Shown: positions 34,782 through 43,099 of the stretch, in pieces
How positions within the stretch are numbered: position 1 is the first letter of the stretch
How the letters are laid out: each line of letters opens with the position of its first letter
NCBI GenBank assembly: GCA_040222855.1
Contig: JAVKCD010000003.1
Span: 636,919-700,918 of the forward strand
Source of the DNA: Phycisphaeraceae bacterium
Lineage (GTDB): Bacteria > Planctomycetota > Phycisphaerae > Phycisphaerales > Phycisphaeraceae
Reading direction: 5' to 3'
DNA: 64,000 nucleotides
Position numbers and translations under genes: made by a program
The notes under the pieces: model-generated
What the model saw: the letters and a program-made list of their open reading frames with translations, nothing else
Database searches by the model: none
What the model was told of the DNA's origin: nothing

Positions 34782-35879
34782 ATGGTCAAGACCACCTCAG
34801 GCAAGAAGTCCCCCGCCGTCCCCGCCCTTCTGGAGCAACTCACCACGACCGCAGGGGTTCCGGGTCGCGAACATCGAGTCCGGCAACTCATCGAAAAGCA
34901 AGTCAAACCCTTGGTGGATGAACTCCGCACCGACCGGCTGGGGTCGCTGATTGCCACGCGCTATCCCAGAACCAAGTCGGGCGCGAAGAAGAATGCCAAG
35001 CCGTCATTGCGCATCATGATCGCAGCCCACATGGACCAGATCGGGTTCGTGGTGAAGCACATCGACAGCAACGGCTTTCTCCGGTTGGTCTCGGTCGGCG
35101 GGTTCGATACCCGCAATCTTTTCGCGCGTCTCGTGAAGGTCTGCCCGGATGTTCGAGACCCGAAGAAGGACCTCCCTGGCGTCCTCAATCCGGGTGGGAA
35201 GCCCGTGCACATCGCCTCGGCGGAGGACCGCAAGAAGGTGCCCGAGATCGACGAGCTCACCGTTGACCTCGGGCTCCCCGCTGAGAAGGTCAAGAAACTG
35301 GTGAAGATCGGCGACATGGTCGTGCTCGATGCGCCGGTCCGCTCCGTTGGGCAGTCGATCGTCTCGCAGTGCATGGACAACCGAGTGGCCTGCTACATCG
35401 CTATCGAGGCGCTGCGCCGTCTCAAGGCACACAACGCGGAGATCAACATCGTCTTCACGGTGCAGGAGGAGGTCGGTCTGCGTGGTGCCGGGCCTGCCGC
35501 GTTTGGGATCAAGCCCGATGTCGGGATCGCGCTCGACACGACGCTCTGCTGCGACACGCCCGGCGTCCCCGACACTGAGCGCGTCACCGAGCAGGGCCAG
35601 GGCGTCGGGCTCAACGTCATGGACGGGGCCGCCATCACCGACCTGGACCTCTACGAGCAGATCGAGGCGATCGCCACACGGAAAAAAATCAAGGCCCAGC
35701 GCACGCTACTGCACCGAGGCGGGACCGACGCGGGCACCATGCAGCGTGCCGGCGAGGGCATCCCGGTGATGACACTCCTGACACCAACGCGGTACATCCA
35801 CACCGTCACCGAGATGGTCCATCGTGACGATCTGCAGTCCGCGATCGACCTGCTGACGGCGTATCTCGAATCAGCTTGA
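34782..35879 (+). CDS. M42-family aminopeptidase
   Basis: A 365-aa cocatalytic zinc peptidase. Metal and catalytic residues are visible: H83 and D85 (AAHMDQIG), D199 (CMDNR), E229 and E230 (VQEEVG), D252 (ALDTT) and H340 (TRYIHT). These enzymes form tetrahedral dodecamers that trim peptides released by proteasomes or other proteases. The start ATG has GGAG upstream. It is followed after 16 bp by the GH13 gene. Confidence 0.92.
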   Translation: MVKTTSGKKSPAVPALLEQLTTTAGVPGREHRVRQLIEKQVKPLVDELRTDRLGSLIATRYPRTKSGAKKNAKPSLRIMIAAHMDQIGFVVKHIDSNGFLRLVSVGGFDTRNLFARLVKVCPDVRDPKKDLPGVLNPGGKPVHIASAEDRKKVPEIDELTVDLGLPAEKVKKLVKIGDMVVLDAPVRSVGQSIVSQCMDNRVACYIAIEALRRLKAHNAEINIVFTVQEEVGLRGAGPAAFGIKPDVGIALDTTLCCDTPGVPDTERVTEQGQGVGLNVMDGAAITDLDLYEQIEAIATRKKIKAQRTLLHRGGTDAGTMQRAGEGIPVMTLLTPTRYIHTVTEMVHRDDLQSAIDLLTAYLESA

Positions 35880-35894
35880 TAAAGAGGGTTCTTG

Positions 35895-37211
35895 ATGAAA
35901 CGAGCCAGGGCTTACGTCGTGCTGATGGGGTTGCTCTGGTGGTCGCTGACCACGACAGCACTCGCCCTGCCCCCTGTCGAAGATGTCGTGGTGTACGAGG
36001 TGAACCCGCGTGCCTTCAGCGATTCAGGGGACCTGACTGGCGTGACCGAGGGCCTTGATCGCATCGCCGGGCTCGGCGCTAACGTCATCTGGCTGATGCC
36101 GATTCACCCGATCGGCCAGGTGCGGAGCGTGGGCGGCCTCGGATCCCCCTACTCGGTCCGAGATTATCTCGATGTAAACCCGGAGTTGGGCGACCTCGAT
36201 GACCTGCGTGCATTGGTCGCTGCGGCGCACGACCGCGATATCGCTGTCATCCTCGACTGGGTCGCCAACCACACCGCGTGGGACCACGCCTGGGTCGCGG
36301 AGCAACCGGATTGGTACACAAAGGATGAGGCTGGCGACATCACGCATCCGCCCGGCACGAACTGGCTGGATGTCGCGGACCTGAACTACGACAACCCGGC
36401 GCTCCGGCGGGCCATGATCGACGCGATGATTTACTGGGTCCGCGACGTGGGCGTCGATGGCTTCCGATGCGATTTCTCCGATGGGGTGCCGATTGACTTC
36501 TGGCAAGAGGCCATCACGCGGGCCAGGGCTTCGGTCGATCGCCCGCTGCTGATGCTCGCTGAGGGCACGCGCCCGGAGAACCTCACGCAGGCCGGTTTCG
36601 ACCTGAACTACGACTGGTCCTTCTACGATGCGCTCAAGAAGGTCTTTGTTGAGAATCAGCCGCCGTCGCTGATCCTTCGCACCCACGCGGAGCGTTATCG
36701 CGGACTGCCCGCGGGCAGGCACTGGCTGCGATGGACCTCGAACCACGACCAGCACGCGTGGGATGCTTCGCCGATCGAGATTTTCGAGGGTGAAGAAGCT
36801 TCGCTGGCAGCCTTCGCGGCGGCGTTGTACGTCGGCGGCGTCCCGCTGATCTACAACGGGCAGGAGATTGGCGTCGCCGAAACGATCCCGTTCTTCGAAC
36901 GAGCCCCGATCGACTGGTCCGCAGACACAGGACTCCGCGAGCGCTACCGCCAACTCATCGAGAGCTACAACGCCCATCCCGTCCTCCGCAACGGGCGGCT
37001 AACGAACCTGAGCAATCAGGATGTCCTGGCCTTTGTCCGCCACGAGGGAGATCAACGCGCCCTGATCCTGATCAACACCCGGCCCAAGCCATCAGACATC
37101 ACCCTTCCATGGTCCCGAAGCTGGCTCAACGGATTCAGCGGAGAGCTCACCGAGATACCCCGCCGACTGAGCCTGGATCCCCACGAAATCAGATTGCTGA
37201 TCCAGCCCTGA
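35895..37211 (+). CDS. Secreted GH13 alpha-amylase family enzyme
   Basis: A 438-aa exported hydrolase with a signal peptide (to about residue 25, ending ALA). The GH13 regions are ILDWVANHT, DGFRCDFSD (nucleophile D193), LLMLAEGT (acid/base E223) and WTSNHDQ (D285). It acts on alpha-1,4-glucans or related oligosaccharides. Only a short C-terminal beta domain follows the barrel. Its close link to the M42 gene may only reflect cotranscription. Confidence 0.9.
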   Translation: MKRARAYVVLMGLLWWSLTTTALALPPVEDVVVYEVNPRAFSDSGDLTGVTEGLDRIAGLGANVIWLMPIHPIGQVRSVGGLGSPYSVRDYLDVNPELGDLDDLRALVAAAHDRDIAVILDWVANHTAWDHAWVAEQPDWYTKDEAGDITHPPGTNWLDVADLNYDNPALRRAMIDAMIYWVRDVGVDGFRCDFSDGVPIDFWQEAITRARASVDRPLLMLAEGTRPENLTQAGFDLNYDWSFYDALKKVFVENQPPSLILRTHAERYRGLPAGRHWLRWTSNHDQHAWDASPIEIFEGEEASLAAFAAALYVGGVPLIYNGQEIGVAETIPFFERAPIDWSADTGLRERYRQLIESYNAHPVLRNGRLTNLSNQDVLAFVRHEGDQRALILINTRPKPSDITLPWSRSWLNGFSGELTEIPRRLSLDPHEIRLLIQP

Positions 37212-37262
37212 GGGCTCGGAGCCAACTCAGGGTATACTCCGCTGCTCGCGCGGGGGGCAGAT

Positions 37263-37336
37263 CGGGGCGTAGCTCAGCTTGGTAGAGCGCGGTCTTTGGG
37301 TGGCCGAAGTCGTCGGTTCAAATCCGGCCGCCCCGA
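37263..37336 (+). tRNA. tRNA-Pro (UGG)
   Basis: The acceptor arms CGGGGCG and CGCCCCG pair fully, the D arm GCTC...GAGC and the T arm GTCGG TTCAAAT CCGGC are present. The anticodon loop TTTGGGT gives UGG, which reads CCA. CCA is not encoded. A TATACT lies about 30 bp upstream as a likely -10. Confidence 0.95.
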
Positions 37337-37392
37337 TTGGTTTCCTTTGTGACCTTGATGCATCTATTGAATGAAAACACAGGGCTTCATTC

Positions 37393-37704
37393 ATGGCACT
37401 TGTACCCTGCCCAGACTGCGATAATAAAATCTCAGATGCGGCTCATTCTTGCCCGATCTGCGGTCGCCCGATGCGTTGGTCTGAGTCGCGCATTTCCTCA
37501 GCTGCACCCTCTTGGAATCCTGGCGTTGCTGCTGTTCTTAGCCTTGTGATTCCGGGCGCGGGACAAATCTACAAAGGGCAGATAGCAAACGGCTTGCTAT
37601 GGCTAGTTGTGGTTGTCATTGGATATGCCCTGCTCGTCGTCCCGGGTTTGATTCTTCACGTTTTTTGCATCTGTGGTGCGGCCTCGGGAAGAACATCAAA
37701 CTAA
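37393..37704 (+). CDS. Zinc-ribbon TM2-domain membrane protein
   Basis: A 103-aa protein: zinc ribbon at the N-terminus (CPDCDNKI and CPICGRPM, residues 6-26), then a TM2 domain (VLSLVIPGAGQIYKGQIANGLLWL followed by a second helix). Function of TM2 proteins in bacteria is unknown. Its base composition is clearly less GC-rich than its surroundings and it sits 57 bp downstream of tRNA-Pro, so it may have been acquired. Confidence 0.82.
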   Translation: MALVPCPDCDNKISDAAHSCPICGRPMRWSESRISSAAPSWNPGVAAVLSLVIPGAGQIYKGQIANGLLWLVVVVIGYALLVVPGLILHVFCICGAASGRTSN

Positions 37705-37791
37705 GACCCGGCAACTCGGAGCGTCTTCGTTTTGACTAGCTGGTGCTAGGACACATCCACATAGTTGGATCGTCTTGTTAATCTGAGAATC

Positions 37792-38742
37792 ATGGAAGGC
37801 AGCCCATCCTCCCCCACCCCCGACGCCCCCATCTTCTCAATCGAGCGTATCAGCTCGATCCTCACGAACACGCTCCAGCAGTTCGTTGATGGCTTTGTCG
37901 CGAGCCTCCCACAGGTGTTCGCCGGACTGCTGATCCTGATCCTTACCGGGGTCCTCGCGGCCATCGCTCAGCGGGTCTCGCATCGAATGTTGCTGCCAGT
38001 CAAGGTCCGTGAGTCGCTCAAGGAACTCGGTGAACGCTTCATCACGTTCGTGGTCTGGTTCATCGGCCTGATGGTCGCGACCATGATCGTGTTCCCCGAC
38101 ATCTCGCCGGGTGACGCTCTGGCCGCCCTGGGCATCGGCTCCATCGCGATCGGCCTCGCCTTCAAGGACATTTTCGAGAACTTTTTCGCCGGCGTGCTCA
38201 TCCTCTGGCGCTTCCCGTTCGAGAACGGCGACTTCATCGAGTGCGACGGCCACATGGGCAAGGTCGTTTCCGTTACCGTGCGCAACACGCTCATCCGCAC
38301 CGTAGAGGGGGTCCTGCTGGTCATCCCCAACGCCACGATCTACAAGAGCGTCGTCCGCATCCTCACCCACAGCACCACCCGCCGACAGTCCATCACCTGC
38401 GGGATCGCCTATGGCGAATCCGTCGCCGAAGGACGCCGTATCATCAAGGAGTCCGTTGAGGGCTGCAAGAGCCTGGCACCGGGCCGCCCGGTCGAGATCT
38501 TCGCGATGGCCTTTGGCGCCTCGAGCATCGACTTCGAAGTCGCGTGGTGGTGTGGCTCAAAGCCCTACGACATCCGTGCCTCACGCGATGAGGTCATCCA
38601 GGCCGTGAAGGAAGGCCTGGACAACGCCGGGATCGAAATCCCCTTCCCCTACCGCACGCTGGTCTTCAAAGATGGCGGCCCCGTCCGCATCACCCAGACC
38701 GGCAGCAATCAACCTCTAACCGGAGAGAACGACAATGCCTGA
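37792..38742 (+). CDS. MscS-family mechanosensitive channel, short type
   Basis: A 316-aa channel with three membrane helices (about residues 27-48, 68-88, 98-115), the pore helix GIGSIAIGLAFKDIFENFFAG, the beta domain (DFIECDGHMGKVVSVTVRNT) and a C-terminal alpha/beta vestibule. This is the size of E. coli MscS. It releases solutes during osmotic down-shock. It overlaps the following coiled-coil gene by 8 bp. A second MscS relative lies in the MCE operon. Confidence 0.92.
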   Translation: MEGSPSSPTPDAPIFSIERISSILTNTLQQFVDGFVASLPQVFAGLLILILTGVLAAIAQRVSHRMLLPVKVRESLKELGERFITFVVWFIGLMVATMIVFPDISPGDALAALGIGSIAIGLAFKDIFENFFAGVLILWRFPFENGDFIECDGHMGKVVSVTVRNTLIRTVEGVLLVIPNATIYKSVVRILTHSTTRRQSITCGIAYGESVAEGRRIIKESVEGCKSLAPGRPVEIFAMAFGASSIDFEVAWWCGSKPYDIRASRDEVIQAVKEGLDNAGIEIPFPYRTLVFKDGGPVRITQTGSNQPLTGENDNA

Positions 38743-38953
38743 CACCACCGAACTCCGTGCCCGATTTCAGGCCCGTAAAAAAGAGATCGAGGCCCAGCTC
38801 GACCGCGCCAGAGCTGACGCATCGGCCAAAAGCGATGAGCAGACCAAGAAGCTTCAGTCCCAACTCGATGAACTCAAGAAGGCCGCCGTCGAGGGTTGGG
38901 AGAACCTCAGTCAGTCAGCTATCGATCAGCTCAGCGACCTCCTGAAGAAGTGA
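38735..38953 (+). CDS. Small coiled-coil partner of MscS
   Basis: A 72-aa fully helical, highly charged protein (RFQARKKEIEAQLDRARADASAKSDEQTKKLQSQLDELKKA) with heptad-like spacing and no membrane segment. It starts inside the last codons of the MscS gene (8-bp overlap), so the two are translationally coupled. It could bind the channel vestibule or a membrane surface; no family is recognised. Confidence 0.7.
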   Translation: MPDTTELRARFQARKKEIEAQLDRARADASAKSDEQTKKLQSQLDELKKAAVEGWENLSQSAIDQLSDLLKK

Positions 38954-39021
38954 GTCTGCCAGAACCGGCCGATGCGTCCGGATAATGCCCCGACCCCTGC
39001 GTCTTGCCAACGTCAACCCGT

Positions 39022-39077
39022 ATCGGTCCGCACCCTGAAAGAAGCAGGGTGAACCCCCCATAGACCGATTAAGGTCT
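39022..39077 (+). promoter_or_regulatory. Switching leader RNA of the arabinofuranose cassette
   Basis: Three pairings: hairpin CACCCTG/CAGGGTG (39031-39037, 39045-39051); a closing pairing ATCGGTC/GACCGAT (39022-39028, 39063-39069); and an alternative hairpin AGACC/GGTCT (39062-39066, 39073-39077) that holds the AAGGT ribosome site (39071-39075) just before the ATG at 39081. The last two exclude each other. Confidence 0.45.
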
Positions 39078-39080
39078 TAC

Positions 39081-40511
39081 ATGATCCCCTTGTTTGTCGA
39101 TCTTGACGGCACCCTTGTAGCCACAGACTGCCTGGTCGAGAGCCTCATCGGGGTTGTCCGCCGTGCGCCTCGGCGAGCACCTGAGGTTCTGCTCGCCTGG
39201 CGCAGCCAGGGGCGACCGGAACTCAAACGATTGTCCGCTGAGATTGCTGACATCGACCCCGCCACACTCCCCTACCGAAAACCAACCCTCGATCTCATCG
39301 AACAGGCCCGAGTGGCGGGGCGACCGGTCATTCTGGCGACAGCCTCCCACATCGATATGGCCCGTAAGGTCGCCGACCACCTCGGCGTCTTTGACGATGT
39401 CCTGGCCTCCGAAGGCTCGATTAATCTCAAAGCTCACCGCAAGCTCGAAGCTATGAAAGCTTGGTGCGCCCAGCGCGGCCACGACCACTTCGCCTACGCA
39501 GGCGACGCCAACCCCGACTTGGCCATCTGGCCCGAATGCCATGAAGTGATTGCCGTGGCACCTTCGCGTGGTCTACGCAAAAGCATGGACCAACTCGGAC
39601 TCAAACCACGCATCATCGACGAAGGCGGGATCCAGCTCAGTCACATCTTCAAGCTCATCCGGCCCTACCAGTGGACCAAAAACCTCTTGGTCTTTGTACC
39701 CGCCATCCTCGCCCATGAGTTGAGCGATCCAACCATACTGATGATGGCGATCGTTGCCTTCGTTGCCCTCTCGCTCATCGCCTCTGCGGTGTACGTCGTG
39801 AACGATCTGCTCGACATCGAGTCTGACCGTCACCACCGCTCGAAACACAAGCGCCCAATGGCCTCAGGCTCGGTCCCACCGACCGCTGGACCCGCGATCG
39901 CTGGCGTCCTCGGCATCTCAGGTCTCATCCTTGCCGTCACGTTGCTCCCGTGGATCGCCACCGGCGGGCTGCTCCTCTATCTGCTGCTCACCAACCTCTA
40001 CAGCTTCTGGCTCAAACGCAAAGCCGTCGTCGATGTCATCATCCTTGCCTCGCTCTACACCCTCCGTGTCCTCATGGGCGCATGGGCATGTGGGCTCGAT
40101 CCTTCCAAATGGCTTCTGGCGTTTTCGATGTTCTTCTTCCTCTCGCTGGCCTTCGCCAAGCGTTACACCGAGGTCTCCCGGATCGAATCCGAGCGCGATG
40201 CCGACAACACCGGACGCGGTTACCGTCTTGGCGACGAAGCGATTATCCGTGCCATGGGCCCTTCTTCCGGCTTTGTCTCCATCCTTGTGCTGGCGATGTT
40301 CATCGCCGAAGCCAACCGGGCCTGGTATGCCCGCCCTGAACTTCTCTATCTGCTCTGCCCCCTTCTGCTCTACTGGGTCTCCCGCGTCTGGCTTATGGCC
40401 CATCGCGGAGAGCTTCACGATGACCCCGTCGTGTTTGCCCTTCGAGACGGCGCCAGCCGTATCCTCGCCGTCGTTGGTCTACTCATCTTCGTGTTGGCCA
40501 GCGGGACCTGA
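39081..40511 (+). CDS. HAD phosphatase fused to UbiA-type phosphoribosyltransferase
   Basis: A 476-aa fusion. Residues 1-195 are a HAD hydrolase (FVDLDGTL with D7 and D9; ILATAS; GDANPD). Residues 205-476 are a UbiA prenyltransferase with NDLLDIESD at 241-249, KHKRP, and YTEVSR as the second Asp-rich region. By analogy with mycobacterial UbiA (Rv3806c), the second domain would attach 5-phosphoribose to decaprenyl phosphate, and the HAD part would remove the 5-phosphate, a step done by a separate enzyme in mycobacteria. First gene of the cassette. Confidence 0.83.
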   Translation: MIPLFVDLDGTLVATDCLVESLIGVVRRAPRRAPEVLLAWRSQGRPELKRLSAEIADIDPATLPYRKPTLDLIEQARVAGRPVILATASHIDMARKVADHLGVFDDVLASEGSINLKAHRKLEAMKAWCAQRGHDHFAYAGDANPDLAIWPECHEVIAVAPSRGLRKSMDQLGLKPRIIDEGGIQLSHIFKLIRPYQWTKNLLVFVPAILAHELSDPTILMMAIVAFVALSLIASAVYVVNDLLDIESDRHHRSKHKRPMASGSVPPTAGPAIAGVLGISGLILAVTLLPWIATGGLLLYLLLTNLYSFWLKRKAVVDVIILASLYTLRVLMGAWACGLDPSKWLLAFSMFFFLSLAFAKRYTEVSRIESERDADNTGRGYRLGDEAIIRAMGPSSGFVSILVLAMFIAEANRAWYARPELLYLLCPLLLYWVSRVWLMAHRGELHDDPVVFALRDGASRILAVVGLLIFVLASGT

Positions 40512-40530
40512 TCGCTAGAAAGCACACGCC

Positions 40531-41898
40531 ATGGTCACCTGGGCAACACAATCCGTCGGCGGCTGGGGACGATTCCCAATCCACGACTGCCCCGTCAGCC
40601 GACCCGATGGAGAAGAGCAAGTCCGCTCCGCACTCTCAGGCAGCAACGGTCGATCGATCATCGCGCGGGGACTCGGTCGATCATACGGCGATCCCGCCAT
40701 CAACAACCAAGGCGGGGTCGTTCTTCAGGCCCAACGCAACCGCATGCTCGCCTTCGACAAAACGACCGGCGTGCTCACCGCAGAAGCCGGTGTCAGCCTC
40801 GCCGAGATCATCGACGCCTTCCTGCCTCGTGGCTACTTCCTACCCACCACACCAGGCACCAAGTTCGTCACCCTTGGCGGGGCCATCGCCGCAGACATCC
40901 ACGGCAAGAACCATCACATCGACGGCTCGTTTGGCAGCTTCATCACCTCGCTCCGGCTGATGCTTGCCAATGGCTCGATCCTGACCTGCGCAAGAGACGA
41001 GAACCCGGATGTGTTCGCCGCAACCCTTGGCGGGATGGGTCTCACAGGCATCATCCTCTCCGCATCACTCCGCCTGCGCCGCGTGCCCTCGGCCTACTAC
41101 CAGGTCGCTTACCGGCGCGCGAGCAACCTTGACGCTGCACTCGAACTGTTTGATCGTACAGACACCGAATACCCCTACTCCGTCGCCTGGATCGACTGCC
41201 TGGGCAAGGGATCCTCACTCGGTCGATCAGTCCTGATGCTCGGCCGGGATGCCCAACCCACCGACCTGCCCGATCGCCTCCGGGACACGCCGTACCAGAT
41301 CCGCAAACAACGAACCAAATCCGTCCCATTCGACTTCCCCGCCATCGCACTTAACAGTTGGTCCGTTAAAGCCTTCAACACTCTCTTCTATGCCAAGCAC
41401 GCCGACACCACCAAGATCGTAGATTATGACACTTACTTCTATCCCCTCGATTCCATCCATGCATGGAACCGCATCTATGGCCGCAGGGGCTTCATCCAAT
41501 ATCAGGTTCTGCTCCCGCGTGAGAACTCGCGTGAGGGACTGATCCGCGTGCTCGAAGCAATCTCGTCCGCCGGTGCCGCATCTTTCCTCGCGGTGCTCAA
41601 GACCAGCGGACGTGTCGGCGACGGCCTGCTCTCCTACCTCTTCCCGGGCCACACCCTCGCCCTCGATATCCCCAACTACGGCCCGCAACTCTTCGAACTC
41701 ACCCGGAAACTCGACCGCATGCTGCTCGACGCCGGCGGACGACTCTACCTCGCCAAAGACGCCACTATGGATGCCGAAACCTTCTCCGCGATGTACCCGA
41801 ACCTCAACCGCTTCAAAGCGATCAAAAATAAAGTCGACCCCGACCAACGCTTCGACTCGGTCCAGGCACAACGACTCGGTATCACGGAGCCCCGATGA
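40531..41898 (+). CDS. dprE1: DprE1-like FAD decaprenylphosphoryl-ribose oxidase
   Basis: A 455-aa FAD enzyme. The N-terminal VAO-type FAD domain shows GLGRSYGDPAINNQGG and TPGTKFVTLGGAIAADIHGKNHH. The C-terminal part aligns with mycobacterial DprE1, keeping LAKDAT (K409, the catalytic Lys region) and FSAMYP. The position of mycobacterial Cys387 (target of benzothiazinones) is A377 in PGHTLALDIP. It oxidises the 2'-OH of decaprenyl-phosphoryl-ribose. It overlaps dprE2 by four bases. Confidence 0.88.
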   Translation: MVTWATQSVGGWGRFPIHDCPVSRPDGEEQVRSALSGSNGRSIIARGLGRSYGDPAINNQGGVVLQAQRNRMLAFDKTTGVLTAEAGVSLAEIIDAFLPRGYFLPTTPGTKFVTLGGAIAADIHGKNHHIDGSFGSFITSLRLMLANGSILTCARDENPDVFAATLGGMGLTGIILSASLRLRRVPSAYYQVAYRRASNLDAALELFDRTDTEYPYSVAWIDCLGKGSSLGRSVLMLGRDAQPTDLPDRLRDTPYQIRKQRTKSVPFDFPAIALNSWSVKAFNTLFYAKHADTTKIVDYDTYFYPLDSIHAWNRIYGRRGFIQYQVLLPRENSREGLIRVLEAISSAGAASFLAVLKTSGRVGDGLLSYLFPGHTLALDIPNYGPQLFELTRKLDRMLLDAGGRLYLAKDATMDAETFSAMYPNLNRFKAIKNKVDPDQRFDSVQAQRLGITEPR

Positions 41899-42659
41899 TG
41901 AGTCAGCCTTCTCTCGGCAACTGGGTGGTACTGGGCTCAACCTCGGGAATAGCCCGAGCCATCGCCCTTGAGCTAGCAGGGCAAGGCGCTTCGCTGATCG
42001 TTGCGGCACGTGATGAGGACCAGGCGCGAGTTCAGGCAAAAGATATCAAAATCCGCACCGGCTCTAGCGCGACCGCCTTCTGGTTCGAGGCCACAGCATA
42101 CGATGGCCACCACGCCTTCGTCTCCGCCTGCGAGGAAGCCTTTGGCGAACCGATCGCTGGCGTCATCCTCTGCTACGGTGCAATGCCGCCTCAGGAAGAA
42201 ACCGAGCACGACTTCGCGATCGCCCGAAAAACCATCGACACCAACTACACCTCCGCCGTTTCGATCCTCCACGCCTTCGCTGGCAGATTGGAGAAGCAGG
42301 GTACAGGCACGATCGTCGCGATCTCATCAGTCGCAGGCGATCGTGGCCGCGCGACCAACTACACCTACGGCTCTGCCAAAGCCGGGCTATCTGCTTTCCT
42401 CCAGGGCCTCAGAAACCGGCTCCACAGCAAGGGCGTTCACGTCCTCACAGTGAAACCCGGATTCGTCGATACCCCGATGACCCACGGACTGATCAACCCT
42501 GATTCGCCACTTGTGGCCAGCCCACAGCGCGTTGCCGGCGACATCGTCAAAGCGATTCGCCGGAAGCAGAACGTGCTCTACACACTCTGGCTCTGGCGAT
42601 GGGTCATGCTCATCATCACCCTGATCCCAGAGCCGATCTTCAAACGCATGCGCATCTAA
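41895..42659 (+). CDS. dprE2: DprE2-like SDR reductase
   Basis: A 254-aa short-chain dehydrogenase with NAD(P) motif VLGSTSGIARAIALELA, catalytic Ser in AISSVAGDRG and Tyr-x-x-x-Lys in YGSAKAG. The C-terminal hydrophobic end (WLWRWVMLIITLIPEPIFKRM) is like mycobacterial DprE2. It reduces the keto intermediate from DprE1 to decaprenyl-phosphoryl-arabinose. Translation is coupled to dprE1 (ATGATGA). Confidence 0.86.
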   Translation: MMSQPSLGNWVVLGSTSGIARAIALELAGQGASLIVAARDEDQARVQAKDIKIRTGSSATAFWFEATAYDGHHAFVSACEEAFGEPIAGVILCYGAMPPQEETEHDFAIARKTIDTNYTSAVSILHAFAGRLEKQGTGTIVAISSVAGDRGRATNYTYGSAKAGLSAFLQGLRNRLHSKGVHVLTVKPGFVDTPMTHGLINPDSPLVASPQRVAGDIVKAIRRKQNVLYTLWLWRWVMLIITLIPEPIFKRMRI

Positions 42660-42679
42660 AATCCGCGCCGGAGAACCTC

Positions 42680-43099
42680 ATGCACCTGCTCGCGCTGGCC
42701 ATAGGCATCATCAGCAACGCCGCTGCCAACATCCTGATCAAGACCGCGATGCGCCGCCTCAGCGATGCCCAGCTAGGGCCCGCCTTCTTCCTCCAGGCCA
42801 TCCTCGATCCAATCCTGATCACTGGCATCCTCTGTTTTGGCCTAGCCCTAGCGTTCTACGCTTTTGCCCTGACCAAGATCGACCTCTCCATTGGCTACCC
42901 CGCGATGACCTCTCTGGGCCTGATTATCGTTGCCGCATGGTCGGCCGTCGTCTTTGGCGAAAAACTCTCCATCATCCGCCTCGCAGGCATGGCCGCCATC
43001 CTCCTCGGCGTCGCCCTGCTCTTCTGGTCGTCAAACGGACAACAAAATCTCAAATCTGAAGAAACCCCGTTTCCATCCGAGGCTGCCACTGATGCCTGA
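42680..43099 (+). CDS. SMR-type membrane protein, candidate lipid-sugar flippase
   Basis: A 139-aa protein with four membrane helices of the small multidrug resistance fold; ILCFGLALAFYAFALTKIDLSIGYPAMTSLGLI carries the SMR/ArnE-ArnF pattern. Relatives in ArnEF and EmrE families flip undecaprenyl-linked sugars or export cations. In this cassette it would bring the decaprenyl-phosphoryl-arabinose to the outer leaflet. Start ATG at 42680 is set by GGAG and the helix layout. Confidence 0.72.
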   Translation: MHLLALAIGIISNAAANILIKTAMRRLSDAQLGPAFFLQAILDPILITGILCFGLALAFYAFALTKIDLSIGYPAMTSLGLIIVAAWSAVVFGEKLSIIRLAGMAAILLGVALLFWSSNGQQNLKSEETPFPSEAATDA

